Shown here in pieces: positions 1 through 10,188 of a stretch of 64,000 nt of DNA. The notes under the pieces are model-generated. The model ran no database searches and had not been told where the DNA came from. It saw nothing but the letters and a program-made list of their open reading frames with translations. The stretch is from Flavivirga sp. 57AJ16. GTDB taxonomy: Bacteria > Bacteroidota > Bacteroidia > Flavobacteriales > Flavobacteriaceae. The DNA is taken from the NCBI RefSeq assembly GCF_028736925.1, contig NZ_JAQZAT010000007.1:186001-250000 (forward strand), in the 5' to 3' direction. Each line of letters opens with the position of its first letter. The stretch's first letter is position 1. A program made the translations under genes and the position numbers.

Positions 1-1
1 C

Positions 2-3000
2 TCAATTTCTGCAAGCAATAAAATGGTTTGGGTATCTTCCTCAAATCAAATTTATAGATATTTACCTAAAAGTAATTCATTTAAGAAATTTGAATTAAAC
101 CTTGAGTCTATTGATGAAAAATCATTATTAATTAACAAAATATTTATTGTAAATAATACCACGCTTTTAATTGGAACACAAAATCTTGGCGTTATATCTT
201 ATAATATTGAAAGTCAAAAATCCACAAAAGTTTTTGCCAATAAAACACAGCCTGTTTTTGTAAGAAATTTTGTTAAGAAATCAGAAAATGAAATTTGGAT
301 TGCAACAGAATCTGGAGTATATACGTACAACATAAAAAGTGGAAAATATCAAGTGCTGGAAAAAAAACATAATGATCCGTATTCACTTTCAGACAACGCA
401 GTATATTCTATTGCTGTAGACAGTGATGAAGGTGTATGGATAGGCACATATTTTGGAGGCGTTAATTACCTGGCCAAAAAATATACACCATTTAAAAAAT
501 ACTATCAAAAAATAGGTGAAAATTCTATTAGCGGAAACGCTGTAAGAGAGATTCAAAAAGGAAAATTTGAGAATTTATGGATAGGCACAGAAGATGCTGG
601 GCTTAATAAATTCAACATAAAGACCGGAGTATTTACAAATTACCAACCTAATAAATCTTCGGGGTCACTCTCTCATTATAATATACATGCCTTATTACCA
701 AAAGGTAATGAATTATGGATTGGGACCTTTGAACGAGGTCTTGATATAATGGATATAAAGACTGGTAAAATTGCAAAGCACTTTAGTACAAATGAAAGAG
801 AGGGGTCATTGAGCAGCAATTTTATTTATGCTTTGCACGAGACCGTGTCCAAAAAAATTATAATTCTTACTACCCGTGGCATTCAGTATTATGATGCTGA
901 ACATAATAATTTTAAGTTTTTAGAGGGCTTTCCAAAAAATTATCACTACACAGCATTTCTTGAAGATACTAATTGTAATTTATGGGCTGGAACTTACAGG
1001 GACGGTTTGTATTTTTATAACCCAAAGACAAAAGAAAAACTAGTTTTCAAAGAAAACCTTCAAGATACGCTTAGCATTAGTAGTAGCTCTATTAATGGTA
1101 TATTTCAAGACGCCAACAAAAACATATGGGTTACAACAGAGAACGGTTTTAACCTATATGACAAGCAAAATAATGGATTTCAATCCTTTTCAACCAATGA
1201 TGGTTTCCCAAGTAACGTAACGTACTCCATATTAGAAGATAAGCAAAATTATTTATGGATCAGCACTTCAAAAGGATTAGTTGAATTTCATCCAAACTCA
1301 AAAAAAATTAAAGTTTATACAAAAGCTAATGGCATTTTAAGTGACCAATTTAACTACAATTCGGCTTATAAGGATTCTATTGGCAATATGTATTTTGGAA
1401 GCACAAAGGGAATGATTAGTTTTAACCCAGAGAATTTTAAAAAAAACACATTCAAAGCTCCCATGTTGATTACTGGGTTGCAAATAAACAATCAAGAAGT
1501 TCTAGTAAATAAGGAAAAATCTCCCTTAAAGAAATCTATAATTTTAGCAGATAAGATTAAATTATCAAATCAAGAATCCTCGTTTAATTTAGATTTTGCT
1601 GCCTTAAGTTTTAGTGCTCCCAAGATGATCGAATATTGGTATAAATTAGAAGGGTTAAATGATAACTGGATAAATTTAAGAAAAAACCATAAAGTATATT
1701 TTACCGAGCTGCCACCTGGAAATTATAATTTTAAAGTTAAATCTTTAAACAGTAATGATGTTTGGAGCGAGGAAGCCTCATTGGAAATTGAAGTACTACC
1801 AGGTTTTTGGGCAACTAATACGGCTTATTTTATATATTGTGCGTTATGTGTTTTGCTGGTTTTCTTTGGATTGAAATATTACCACTTAAAAAACGAAGAA
1901 AAAAACAATCAAACCATAAAGCAACTAAACAATCAAAAAGAAAAAGAAATATATCAAGCTAAAATAGAGTTTTTTACCAATGTGGCCCATGAAGTAAGAA
2001 CACCTTTAACTTTAATAATAAGTCCTTTAGAAAAAATCATAAATAAGTTCAATCATATCACAGGTCTTCATGATAATCTTTCTATAATGGAAAAGAATAC
2101 TTCACGACTTTTGGATTTGGTAAATCAATTATTAGATTTTAGAAAAACAGAAATGGAAAGTATTTCCCTAACTTTTACCGAGGTTAATATTTCAGAATTA
2201 ACTAGAAATACATTTATCAGATTTAGCCAATCCATAAAAGAAAAGAATCTTAATTTTAGTTTAAATTTAGGACAAGAGGATGTTTATGCTTTTGTGGACC
2301 TAGAAGCCATTAAGAAAATACTGAGTAACTTATTTAATAATGCTATTAAATATTCAGATAAGCAATTTATTATAAATTTAGTTAGCCATCAAGAATCAAT
2401 AGAGCTTAGCTTTAAAAATGATGGAGCACTTATTCCGTCATCAATTAAAGAAAAGATATTCGAACCCTTTTATAGAGCTCCTGAAATGGAAAACCAAGCA
2501 GGTACCGGAATTGGATTGTCTTTGGCATATTCTCTTGCTGAACTGCATAAGGGTAGTTTAAAGCTTGATACCAGTGATGGGAAAATGAATAACTTCATTT
2601 TAACTCTGCCCCTACATCAAGAAAAAGAATTTAAATTTTACAAAAACAATTCCATAGATATATTAGAGCCAAATGATAAAGATACTGATGTATTTAATTT
2701 AGAAGATGAAAGTCAAAAAAACACTATATTGTTGGTAGAGGATAATCTTGATTTATTAGATTTTGTTGCAAAAGACTTAAAGGAGCAGTATATTGTTTTT
2801 AAGGCAATAAATGCAGAAAAAGCATTACAAATAATTGCAGAAGAAAAAATACAACTTGTTATAAGTGATATTATGATGCCTGGAATGGATGGGTTTGAAT
2901 TGTGTAAAACAATAAAAACAAAATTAGAGTCTAGCCATATCCCAATCATTCTATTAACAGCAAAAAATACAATGAATGCCAAAATTGAAGGGTTGGAATC

Positions 3001-3481
3001 TGGAGCAGATGCTTATATTGAAAAACCTTTTTCAGTCGAATACCTAAGAATACAAATAGGTAATTTATTGGAAAACAGAAAAAATATTATGGAATATTAT
3101 TCTAGTTCGCCCTTGGCTCACATTAGAAGTATAGCACATACAAAAACGGATGAGATCTTTATTAAAAAATTAGATGATGTTATTTTTGAAAATATTGGAA
3201 ATTATAATTTAAGCGTTGATATTTTGGCAGAAATAATGAACATGAGTCGTTCTACCCTCTATCGAAAAATCAATGATCTATCAAACTTAAGCCCAAATGA
3301 TCTTATAAACATAGCCAGACTTAAAAAAGCGGCAGAATTGCTTTCTACGGGAGAATTTAAAATATATGAGGTTGCAGAAAGTGTTGGTTTTAAATCTCAA
3401 AGTAGTTTTGGAAGAAGCTTTAGCAAGCAATTTAAGATGACTCCTACCGAGTACATGAATTCATTCCATATTAGTGAATGA
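2..3481 (+). CDS. Hybrid two-component system regulator (HTCS), 5' truncated by window edge
   Basis: One-protein PUL sensor-regulator of the SusR/HTCS type: periplasmic glycan sensing, inner-membrane signalling and DNA binding. The frame is open to base 2 with no stop, so the first in-window Met at 23 is internal and the N-terminus lies outside. Numbering from that Met: two-component propeller repeats (recurring LWIGT/IWVTT blades) to about 480, Y_Y_Y domain about 520-595, one membrane helix about 601-620, HisKA with H656 in AHEVRTPL, HATPase with NNAIKYS and GTGIGLS boxes, receiver from about 900 with D949 in SDIMMPG, and a C-terminal AraC-type HTH about 1067-1150. All catalytic residues are present. 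It lies upstream of and codirectional with susC/susD, its likely target. Confidence 0.95.
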   Translation, partial: SISASNKMVWVSSSNQIYRYLPKSNSFKKFELNLESIDEKSLLINKIFIVNNTTLLIGTQNLGVISYNIESQKSTKVFANKTQPVFVRNFVKKSENEIWIATESGVYTYNIKSGKYQVLEKKHNDPYSLSDNAVYSIAVDSDEGVWIGTYFGGVNYLAKKYTPFKKYYQKIGENSISGNAVREIQKGKFENLWIGTEDAGLNKFNIKTGVFTNYQPNKSSGSLSHYNIHALLPKGNELWIGTFERGLDIMDIKTGKIAKHFSTNEREGSLSSNFIYALHETVSKKIIILTTRGIQYYDAEHNNFKFLEGFPKNYHYTAFLEDTNCNLWAGTYRDGLYFYNPKTKEKLVFKENLQDTLSISSSSINGIFQDANKNIWVTTENGFNLYDKQNNGFQSFSTNDGFPSNVTYSILEDKQNYLWISTSKGLVEFHPNSKKIKVYTKANGILSDQFNYNSAYKDSIGNMYFGSTKGMISFNPENFKKNTFKAPMLITGLQINNQEVLVNKEKSPLKKSIILADKIKLSNQESSFNLDFAALSFSAPKMIEYWYKLEGLNDNWINLRKNHKVYFTELPPGNYNFKVKSLNSNDVWSEEASLEIEVLPGFWATNTAYFIYCALCVLLVFFGLKYYHLKNEEKNNQTIKQLNNQKEKEIYQAKIEFFTNVAHEVRTPLTLIISPLEKIINKFNHITGLHDNLSIMEKNTSRLLDLVNQLLDFRKTEMESISLTFTEVNISELTRNTFIRFSQSIKEKNLNFSLNLGQEDVYAFVDLEAIKKILSNLFNNAIKYSDKQFIINLVSHQESIELSFKNDGALIPSSIKEKIFEPFYRAPEMENQAGTGIGLSLAYSLAELHKGSLKLDTSDGKMNNFILTLPLHQEKEFKFYKNNSIDILEPNDKDTDVFNLEDESQKNTILLVEDNLDLLDFVAKDLKEQYIVFKAINAEKALQIIAEEKIQLVISDIMMPGMDGFELCKTIKTKLESSHIPIILLTAKNTMNAKIEGLESGADAYIEKPFSVEYLRIQIGNLLENRKNIMEYYSSSPLAHIRSIAHTKTDEIFIKKLDDVIFENIGNYNLSVDILAEIMNMSRSTLYRKINDLSNLSPNDLINIARLKKAAELLSTGEFKIYEVAESVGFKSQSSFGRSFSKQFKMTPTEYMNSFHISE

Positions 3482-3540
3482 GGTTCTAACTTAGAATCCA
3501 ATAATATCAAGCTAAACAGTGCGCCTATTTACAAAAACAA

Positions 3541-3707
3541 AAGAGGTCTGAAAAGTTCATTCAGAAGGTAACAGCGAAGCTGTAAAGAATCTCTTGAAAA
3601 CATAATATATTGATTTATAAAACAATAAGTTTGTTTGCTATAGCCTGTACTGAGCGTAGTCGAAGTACTCTGAATGACAAAATATATTACTTTTCAGATA
3701 ACCTCTT
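3541..3707. repeat. Interspersed repeat with inverted ends (element D)
   Basis: The left end aagaggtctgaaaagt and the reverse complement of the right end, aagaggttatctgaaaagt, match except for a 3-nt indel. The interior carries the same block (cctgtactgagcgtagtcga) found in the A elements at 10019, 27860 and 62631, plus a small palindrome (acagcgaagctgt). It looks like a miniature element that shares its core with A. No clear target duplication is visible. Confidence 0.55.
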
Positions 3708-3730
3708 AATTTATTCTAATATTAACTGTT

Positions 3731-3860
3731 AACCTATTTTAGGATGACTCAAACTTCTTATACCATCACAAGCATATACTTTGGCAATAGCACGCAACTC
3801 TGAGTTTGAACCAAAGCTACATGATTCAATATCGCAGATGTTAAATACAACAAAGTCACT
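3731..3860 (-). pseudogene. Relic of catalase-peroxidase (KatG) C-terminus
   Basis: Read on the minus strand, 3815-3765 encodes FGSNSELRAIAKVYACD. This matches the conserved C-terminal KatG motif (FGSNS-LRA-AEVYA-DD) at nearly every position. Upstream and downstream residues do not match. A +1 shift just after the motif gives YKKF, resembling the KEKF that follows in KatG, and then a stop. No start or haem-binding region is present. This is a decayed tail, identified from remembered family sequence rather than by search. Confidence 0.55.
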
Positions 3861-4110
3861 GATATTTAAAGTGATTTTTTCAATATAAAATTTACGTGCA
3901 ACATTGAAAAGTAAGTTGAATTGATTTTACCAATTTGGTTCATGGTTATACATATTGTTTTAAAAAAGCATCAAAAAAAGCATCAAAGCTAAAAAAGAGA
4001 CAAGTTGAAATGTTTTGAAGAAAAAAAGAAACGATATTCAAGCTGCGCATGTGTTAAGCAATTTACATTTGAATCTTAACACTTTGAAGATATTCATACA
4101 TCTAAAATGA

Positions 4111-4148
4111 ATATTTATCAAAATAAGACATCATTATTTGATAAATAT
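4111..4148. promoter_or_regulatory. Perfect 12-bp inverted repeat upstream of susC
   Basis: Arms atatttatcaaa (4111-4122) and tttgataaatat (4137-4148) are perfect reverse complements separated by 14 bp, ending 47 bp before the susC start. No T-run follows, so it is not a typical terminator. It is a candidate binding site for the HTCS encoded upstream, or a structured leader. The regulatory role is inference. Confidence 0.4.
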
Positions 4149-4195
4149 CAAATTGAAATCGTCAAATAACTAAATAACAATTAAACTAAAAATTT

Positions 4196-7100
4196 ATGAA
4201 AAAATTCCTAAAAAAACTGGGCAATTGGTATATCGTTTTACCAATGCTAATGGTTTTTATGAGTCCATATCAAATCATTGGGCAAAACAAAACGAATATT
4301 ACCGGAGTAGTGAAATCGACTGAAGGCAATATCCCTTTGGCCGGTGTTACTATATTAGAAAAAGGTACAACCAATGGTACGGCAACCGATTTTGATGGAA
4401 TCTACACTTTAAGTGTTCCTGCTAATGCAACTTTAGTGTTTAGCTATGTAGGCTTTATTACTAAAGAAATTTCGGTAAATGGACAATCTACAATTAATAT
4501 TCAAATGGCTGAAGATTTAGCCCAACTGGACGAAATTGTTGTTGTGGGTTACGGAACCCAAAGAAAACAAAATTTAACAAGTGCCATTTCCGTAGTGAAA
4601 TCTGAAGAAATTCAAAAGCGACAAGTAACAACGCTTGCTGAAAGCTTACAAGGTTTAGCAACTGGTGTTAATGTTAGAGGTGGTGGACGTCCGGGGCAAG
4701 AAGCTACTATAGAAATAAGGGGGCTTAAAAACTTACAAAGTGCAAATCCATTGTATGTTATTGATGGTTTGATAACAACTGCTAATAGAGATTTTAATCC
4801 AAATGATATTGAATCCATTCAAATCCTCAAGGATGCAGCTGCCGCCGCAATATATGGGTCACGAGCCGCAAATGGAGTTATTATAGTGACCACTAAAAAA
4901 GGTAAGAAAGGGCCATTGAAAATTGAAGTTTCTTCCAATACCAGTATTACTGAGTTGCCACGTTATGATTTAGCACAAACAGAAGAATTTGCAGCTTTAA
5001 ATACTATGGCATATGTAAATGCAGGAGAAACACCTCCTAATTTGCAGTTGGAAAATAATACAAATTGGCAAGAAGAAATGTTCCGGACTGGTTTTATTCA
5101 GAATCATAATGTGAGTTTTTCTGGCGGTGGAGATAATTCAACCTTTTTTGTGTCCGCTAATTATTTTGGTAATAAAGGAACAGTTATAGACTCAGAATTT
5201 AATAGAACATCATTTCGTATAAATACAAGTGGAAAGCGAGGTATTTTTAGTGTAGGTGAAAACATAGCTCTAACTTTTGCTGAAGTCGATGAATATTCTG
5301 GTAATCCAATACTAGATGTTGTCCGTATGCTACCAACTATACCTGTTTTAAATCCAAATAATCCAGGAGGTTATGGGTATGGAGAGCAAGGTGTGGCAAA
5401 TACTTTTGGTACAAACCCAGTAGCTATAAACAATTTAATAGATGTAAGAAATAATAACTTCAGAATCCGAGGGAATTTTTGGGCAGAAATTAATCCAATA
5501 TCATCTTTAAAATATCGTTTAAACGTTGGTTATGAAACAAGTTTTGATAATAGAACAGAACTTAGAAAAGCAGGTAGTTGGACACTTAATCAACCAATAG
5601 CCCTTCCTTACTATAATGAAAATAGGGCAAGATCTCAATCGAAACTTATTGAAAACACACTAAGTTTTGATAAAGAATTTGGTAAACATGAAGTTAAGTT
5701 ACTTGTAGGACAGACGTATCAATCGGGTGATTATGCACAAATAAATGGTAGTAAAACTAATATTAGTATTAATTCATCAACGGGAGAATATTTCGAAGTA
5801 TTGGATCAAGCTGGTGATGGGGTTGTTGGAGGCTTTAAAAATGCAACAACACTTATTTCTTATCTCGGACGTTTAGAATATCAATACGATAATAGGTATT
5901 TATTGAATGCTGTTTTTCGTAGAGATGGATCTTCAAGATTTGATGATTTAAATAAATGGGGGAATTTTCCATCTTTATCATTGGGTTGGAGATTAAGCAA
6001 TGAATCTTTCTTCAATGTAGAAGCTATTAGTGATTTAAAAATAAGGGCTAGTTATGGTGAGTTGGGTAGTGGAAATATTGGACCTTATGACTATCAGGGA
6101 GTGATTAATACATTTGGAGGAGCTGTTTTTGGAACTAATCAAACAACATATCCATCGGCTACTCAAGTCAGTTTAGCTAATTCTACATTACGTTGGGAAA
6201 GACTTATTCAAAAAAATATAGGTGTTGATTTAAGTTTATTTGATAATGCCGTAAATATAACAGCAGAGTATTTTGTAGCAAAAACAGAAGACGTATTATT
6301 TGGAACTCCCATATTATTATCTACAGGAAACGATGGTGGGAACCCAATATCTAACGCTGCAACAGTAGAGAACAAAGGCTTTGAATTATCTTTAGGCTAT
6401 AATAAAAGTTGGAATGAGTTTAAATTTAATGGTTCCATAAATGTAACAACTTTAAGTAATGAATTAATTTCATTAGGTACTGGTTTGAATGAGTTCTTTT
6501 CAGGAAATACCATAACAACCGTAGGAGAACCGGTTGGTATGTGGTATGTCTTGCAAACAGATGGTTTATTTCAATCTGATGCCGAGGTTCAAAATTATAC
6601 AAGTTCAGATGGTACGGTAATAATGCCAGGGGCTCAACCAGGTGATATTAGATTTAAAGACATCAATGATGATGGGCAAATAAATAATGTAGATAAGGAG
6701 GTAGTGGGAAGTCCATGGCCAGATTTTACTTTGGGATTAAATTCAAGTGCTTCTTATAAGGGTTTTGAGTTTTCAATGAACTGGATTGGATCATTTGGAG
6801 CCACTGTATTTAATAGCTATAGAAGTGTTGTAGATCGATTTGACGATGATACAAATTACAGATCTGGTGTACAACCATGGACACCTGAAAATCCTAATAC
6901 AAATTTTCCAAGAATAGTTAAATCAACCACATTGAATACTAGAGGAGATACAGATAGATGGTTAGAGAATGGTGATTTTATTAGGTTAAAATATATAGGT
7001 TTAGGATATAATTTAAACTCTAACGCTGTTGAAAAATTTGGTATTGATAGTGTAAGATTTACATTGTCAGCTCAAAACATTATCACTATAACAGATTACC

Positions 7101-7210
7101 AAGGGTTAGATCCTGAGTTTAGTGGACCGAATATTTTTGAAAGAGGCGTCGATGGTTTTGCTTTTCCTAATCTTAAGACCTACTCATTTGGAGTTGAATT
7201 TAATTTCTAA
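4196..7210 (+). CDS. SusC/RagA-family TonB-dependent outer-membrane transporter
   Basis: Outer-membrane barrel that imports oligosaccharides with its SusD partner, energised by TonB. The 1004 residues begin with a signal peptide ending near Q30, then a carboxypeptidase-regulatory-like domain (about 34-105, with the FDG-Y-L-V pattern), the SusC signature region DEIVVVGYGTQRK (112-124), a plug (to about 225, including VIDG and AAAAIYGSRAANGVIIVTTK), and a 22-strand barrel ending in an aromatic residue (VEFNF). Only 11 bases separate it from susD, so the two are cotranscribed. Length and order are normal for the family. The substrate cannot be read from sequence. Confidence 0.96.
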   Translation: MKKFLKKLGNWYIVLPMLMVFMSPYQIIGQNKTNITGVVKSTEGNIPLAGVTILEKGTTNGTATDFDGIYTLSVPANATLVFSYVGFITKEISVNGQSTINIQMAEDLAQLDEIVVVGYGTQRKQNLTSAISVVKSEEIQKRQVTTLAESLQGLATGVNVRGGGRPGQEATIEIRGLKNLQSANPLYVIDGLITTANRDFNPNDIESIQILKDAAAAAIYGSRAANGVIIVTTKKGKKGPLKIEVSSNTSITELPRYDLAQTEEFAALNTMAYVNAGETPPNLQLENNTNWQEEMFRTGFIQNHNVSFSGGGDNSTFFVSANYFGNKGTVIDSEFNRTSFRINTSGKRGIFSVGENIALTFAEVDEYSGNPILDVVRMLPTIPVLNPNNPGGYGYGEQGVANTFGTNPVAINNLIDVRNNNFRIRGNFWAEINPISSLKYRLNVGYETSFDNRTELRKAGSWTLNQPIALPYYNENRARSQSKLIENTLSFDKEFGKHEVKLLVGQTYQSGDYAQINGSKTNISINSSTGEYFEVLDQAGDGVVGGFKNATTLISYLGRLEYQYDNRYLLNAVFRRDGSSRFDDLNKWGNFPSLSLGWRLSNESFFNVEAISDLKIRASYGELGSGNIGPYDYQGVINTFGGAVFGTNQTTYPSATQVSLANSTLRWERLIQKNIGVDLSLFDNAVNITAEYFVAKTEDVLFGTPILLSTGNDGGNPISNAATVENKGFELSLGYNKSWNEFKFNGSINVTTLSNELISLGTGLNEFFSGNTITTVGEPVGMWYVLQTDGLFQSDAEVQNYTSSDGTVIMPGAQPGDIRFKDINDDGQINNVDKEVVGSPWPDFTLGLNSSASYKGFEFSMNWIGSFGATVFNSYRSVVDRFDDDTNYRSGVQPWTPENPNTNFPRIVKSTTLNTRGDTDRWLENGDFIRLKYIGLGYNLNSNAVEKFGIDSVRFTLSAQNIITITDYQGLDPEFSGPNIFERGVDGFAFPNLKTYSFGVEFNF

Positions 7211-7221
7211 AAAAAATAAAA

Positions 7222-8760
7222 ATGAAAAAAATAGTTTTATTATTAATACTCCCTTTCATAATGCAAATACTTGTATCATGTTCAGAGGAAGAATTGGTTC
7301 AAAAAAACCCAAACCAGTTAGCTACAGAAGAATTTTGGGTAAGTGAAAACGATGCTGAATTAGGTATTAATTCTGTTTATGCGATGTTTTATAAAGCAGG
7401 ATTATGGACGCGATGGATTTACTTTAGATTAGACCTTACCTCTGATGAGGGATTTAGTAAAAGTCCATGGATTGAGCTTGCTGATTGGACGCGTTTCAAT
7501 TATATCAACTACAATTTCTTTGAGGGTAATGGTGAGACATGGAGGGATACTTATAAAGCCGTATTTCGTTGTAATCAAGTTTTAGCGAATGTTCCAAATA
7601 TTGAGTTTACTAGTCAAGAAAAGAAAAATCAAATTCTGTCTCAGGCTAAATTTTTTAGAGCTTTACATTATTATTATGCCGCTATATTATGGGAAAATAT
7701 ACCACTGGTTTTAGAACCATCTTCACCAAATGATATCCCAGAACAAAGAACCCAACAAGAGATTTTTGCTCAAGTCGAGAAAGATTTAACTGAAGCCATT
7801 ATCGATTTACCAGTTCAATGGGATGCTGATAATAAAGGAAGAGCAACCAAAGGAGCAGCGTACGCATTGCTAGGTAAAGTATATATGCAACAACACAAAT
7901 GGACTGAAGCTAAACAAGCATTGGATTGGTTGGTTACAGGTGCTGGGAGCAGTAATTATGATCTTGTAGCAAATTTCCAAGATAATTTTAGAGGAGATAA
8001 TGAGAACAATTTAGAATCTGTTTTTGAAATACAATTCGCAGATGATCCTAACCGTCAAGGCGATCAGGGAGAAGCAGCCGTAGCCAGTGTATCTACACAA
8101 AGATCACAGTTTTTTGCTCCACGTGGTATTGGATGGTCTGATGGTCAAGCACGTTATTGGTTAGTTGATGAATTTAAAAAAGAAGCTAATTTAGATGGAG
8201 GTTTGGATATGCGTTTACGTTATTCCTTAATTTACGATGATATGCAAGCAGATTGGGGACTATTAACTTATGGTAGAACTTGGCAATGGGAAGATGGAGA
8301 AGCTTGGTTTAGAAAATACCAAAGAGACTATTATAGAGATAGTGAAAGCAACTGGTCTGAGGTAAATAATCGGTTAATAAGATATGCCGATGTTTTGTTG
8401 ATGTATGCAGAAGTACTTAATGAACTTGATATGACATCAGATGCATATCAATACGTGAACAGGGTGAGAGCGAGAGCTAATATGGCAACATTACAAAGTG
8501 CTTATCCAGCAATTGGCAATGATAAAACAGCATTTAGAGATCGATTAAAAATGGAAAGAGTTTTAGAGCTTTGTGGAGAAAGTGGTCGTTGGGCTGACTT
8601 AAAACGATGGGGGGATTTGGATAATCAAGCCAGTGTTAACGTAATAGCCCAAAGGGATCCTGATTTTAACAATTTTGTAGTTGGCAAGCATCATAGATTA
8701 CCTATACCGCAGGATGAAGTGCAAAACAATCCTAACCTAGATCAACATCCTGAATATTGA
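7222..8760 (+). CDS. SusD/RagB-family glycan-binding outer-membrane lipoprotein
   Basis: Surface lipoprotein that caps the SusC pore and binds glycan. The 512-residue protein starts with a lipoprotein signal (LVSC, lipidated Cys20). It has the SusD layout: an N-terminal helical TPR-like part (QAKFFRALHYYYAAILWENIPL) and a C-terminal domain containing RYADVLLMYAEVLNEL, WADLKRWGD and the ending RLPIPQDEVQNNPNL, all typical of the family. It follows susC by 11 bases and is followed by a strong hairpin, which probably ends the susCD transcript. Confidence 0.96.
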   Translation: MKKIVLLLILPFIMQILVSCSEEELVQKNPNQLATEEFWVSENDAELGINSVYAMFYKAGLWTRWIYFRLDLTSDEGFSKSPWIELADWTRFNYINYNFFEGNGETWRDTYKAVFRCNQVLANVPNIEFTSQEKKNQILSQAKFFRALHYYYAAILWENIPLVLEPSSPNDIPEQRTQQEIFAQVEKDLTEAIIDLPVQWDADNKGRATKGAAYALLGKVYMQQHKWTEAKQALDWLVTGAGSSNYDLVANFQDNFRGDNENNLESVFEIQFADDPNRQGDQGEAAVASVSTQRSQFFAPRGIGWSDGQARYWLVDEFKKEANLDGGLDMRLRYSLIYDDMQADWGLLTYGRTWQWEDGEAWFRKYQRDYYRDSESNWSEVNNRLIRYADVLLMYAEVLNELDMTSDAYQYVNRVRARANMATLQSAYPAIGNDKTAFRDRLKMERVLELCGESGRWADLKRWGDLDNQASVNVIAQRDPDFNNFVVGKHHRLPIPQDEVQNNPNLDQHPEY

Positions 8761-8806
8761 TGATTTACAAACGATTTTTAAATAATTATTTGAGTTAGTT
8801 TGGTTT

Positions 8807-8844
8807 ATTTGGCAAATCATATCATGTGGTTTGCCAAATTTTTT
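8807..8844 (+). terminator. Rho-independent terminator after susCD
   Basis: Perfect 10-bp stem, atttggcaaa (8807-8816) with tttgccaaat (8830-8839), a 13-nt loop, and then a T-run. It sits 47 bp after the susD stop, so the downstream enzymes probably depend on read-through or on their own promoter. Confidence 0.75.
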
Positions 8845-8971
8845 AATTAAATAAAATGATAAACTTTAAATATTAAAAAATATGCATTAGAAAGGCATTT
8901 ATAAAATGTGACATCAATAAAATCCAGTCATAATATTATAAAGGGAATTAGAAAACATAGATTTAATAATT

Positions 8972-10006
8972 ATGAAAAATGTACAAAAAATGAAGAATAT
9001 ATTTTTAACAGCTTTTTTTGTTGTATCCGTGAGTTTGATGGCCCAACAACCTAATCCTCCAGGGCAATTAAAAGATGGAGAGAAACCTGTAAATGAAGCT
9101 TACCTCTTTGCGCATATGATGCATGGTGATTATGGCGAACTTTACTATACGGTGAGTTTAGATGGGTTGCATTGGAAGCAACTTAATAAAGGAAAGCGTG
9201 TGTTTGAGAATTATCATGGCCATCCAGACATTGTTAAAGGCCACGATGGGAGATATTATATTGTAGGAAATCAAGATGACGGGGCTCCAGATATAAATAT
9301 TTGGGCATCAGCAGATTTAATTACTTGGACTAAACACAGTGTATTTACTCCTGATTTAAAAAAAACACCTAACTATAGTCCTTTGCAAAGAATAGGAGCT
9401 CCTAAACTTTTTTATGATGATGCCAGCAAACAATATGTGATGACGTGGCATACACCGCATCTGCCAGGAACCAAAGAAGACCCTGAAAGATATTGGGCTA
9501 GCCAGAGAACACTTTATGTTACCTCTAAAGATTTGAAGACATTTTCAGAAACACCTAATCGCTTGCTTGAATGGGATATGGGGACGATTGATGTATTAAT
9601 ACGAAAAGAGGAAGGTAAATATTGGACAATCATAAAAGACGAAACCTATCCAACATTGGATTGGGTAACTGGAAAAACCATTAGAATAGCAAGTTCTGAT
9701 AAGTTATTAGGTCCTTATGATAATTTATCAGATCCTATAAGTCCAAATTTTCGGGAAGCACCAATGTTGATTCCTTCTCCAAATAACAAAGCTTGGTACT
9801 TATACTACGAGCAATATCCTGGGGTGTCTTATGGGTTATCGGTAGCGGGTCAATTAAAAGGGCCATGGTATCAAATTTCTGGATATACCTTTTTTTCAGA
9901 TTGGGATAAATACACGATGCCCGCAAAGGTGCGCCACGGTTGTATGATTACTATATCAAAACAGGAATATGACCAATTGATACAAAAATTTGGAATTTCG
10001 GAATAA
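8972..10006 (+). CDS. GH43-like five-bladed beta-propeller glycosidase, secreted
   Basis: Secreted glycoside hydrolase of the GH43/GH117-like propeller fold, 344 residues. A signal peptide ends near MAQ (23-25); an alternative ATG at 8990 gives a tidier signal. Acidic residues spaced as in GH43 are visible: D53 in MHGDYGELYY (or D86 in GHPDIV) as candidate base, D207 in GTIDVLI as pKa modulator, and E262 in REAPMLI as candidate acid. Blade repeats follow the pattern DGLHW / DLITW / GKYWTI / KAWYLYYE. It lies between susCD and a second GH43 in the PUL. The exact family and substrate are uncertain; an arabinose- or galactose-type linkage is possible. Confidence 0.75.
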   Translation: MKNVQKMKNIFLTAFFVVSVSLMAQQPNPPGQLKDGEKPVNEAYLFAHMMHGDYGELYYTVSLDGLHWKQLNKGKRVFENYHGHPDIVKGHDGRYYIVGNQDDGAPDINIWASADLITWTKHSVFTPDLKKTPNYSPLQRIGAPKLFYDDASKQYVMTWHTPHLPGTKEDPERYWASQRTLYVTSKDLKTFSETPNRLLEWDMGTIDVLIRKEEGKYWTIIKDETYPTLDWVTGKTIRIASSDKLLGPYDNLSDPISPNFREAPMLIPSPNNKAWYLYYEQYPGVSYGLSVAGQLKGPWYQISGYTFFSDWDKYTMPAKVRHGCMITISKQEYDQLIQKFGISE

Positions 10007-10018
10007 ATTAAATGTAAT

Positions 10019-10188
10019 CTGAATGTCCGTAATCATACATAATGATATTTTTGTCATTCAGAATACTTCGACTACGCTCAGTACAGGCTATAGTGAAGAA
10101 TCTGTTGATAATCAATGAGATCCCTCGTTGCCTCGGGATGACAAAAATAATATATTTTTAGGTTTATGATATATTACGGTCAATCAAT
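10019..10188 (+). mobile_element. Miniature inverted-repeat element A, copy 1
   Basis: 170-bp element with no coding capacity. The ends are inverted repeats (tgaatgtccgtaat against tgattgaccgtaat, 12 of 14 identical). It is flanked by the 8-bp direct repeat aatgtaat (10011-10018 and 10189-10196), as expected of transposition. Further copies lie at 27860 and, inverted and interrupted, at 62631. No transposase that could move it is in the window. Confidence 0.75.

Larger units (their letters stand above)
3482..4195. other. Spacer upstream of susC: repeat, catalase-peroxidase relic and inverted repeat
   Basis: This 714-bp gap has no intact gene. It holds an interspersed repeat (3541-3707), a minus-strand relic matching the C-terminus of catalase-peroxidase (core 3765-3815), and a long inverted repeat at 4111-4148 just before susC. 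The remaining DNA is AT-rich and shows nothing recognisable. Confidence 0.6.

Noticed and set aside
7122-7346. 74-residue frame spanning the susC-susD junction
   Set aside because: It overlaps the ends of two certain genes in a different frame and has no signal or domain.
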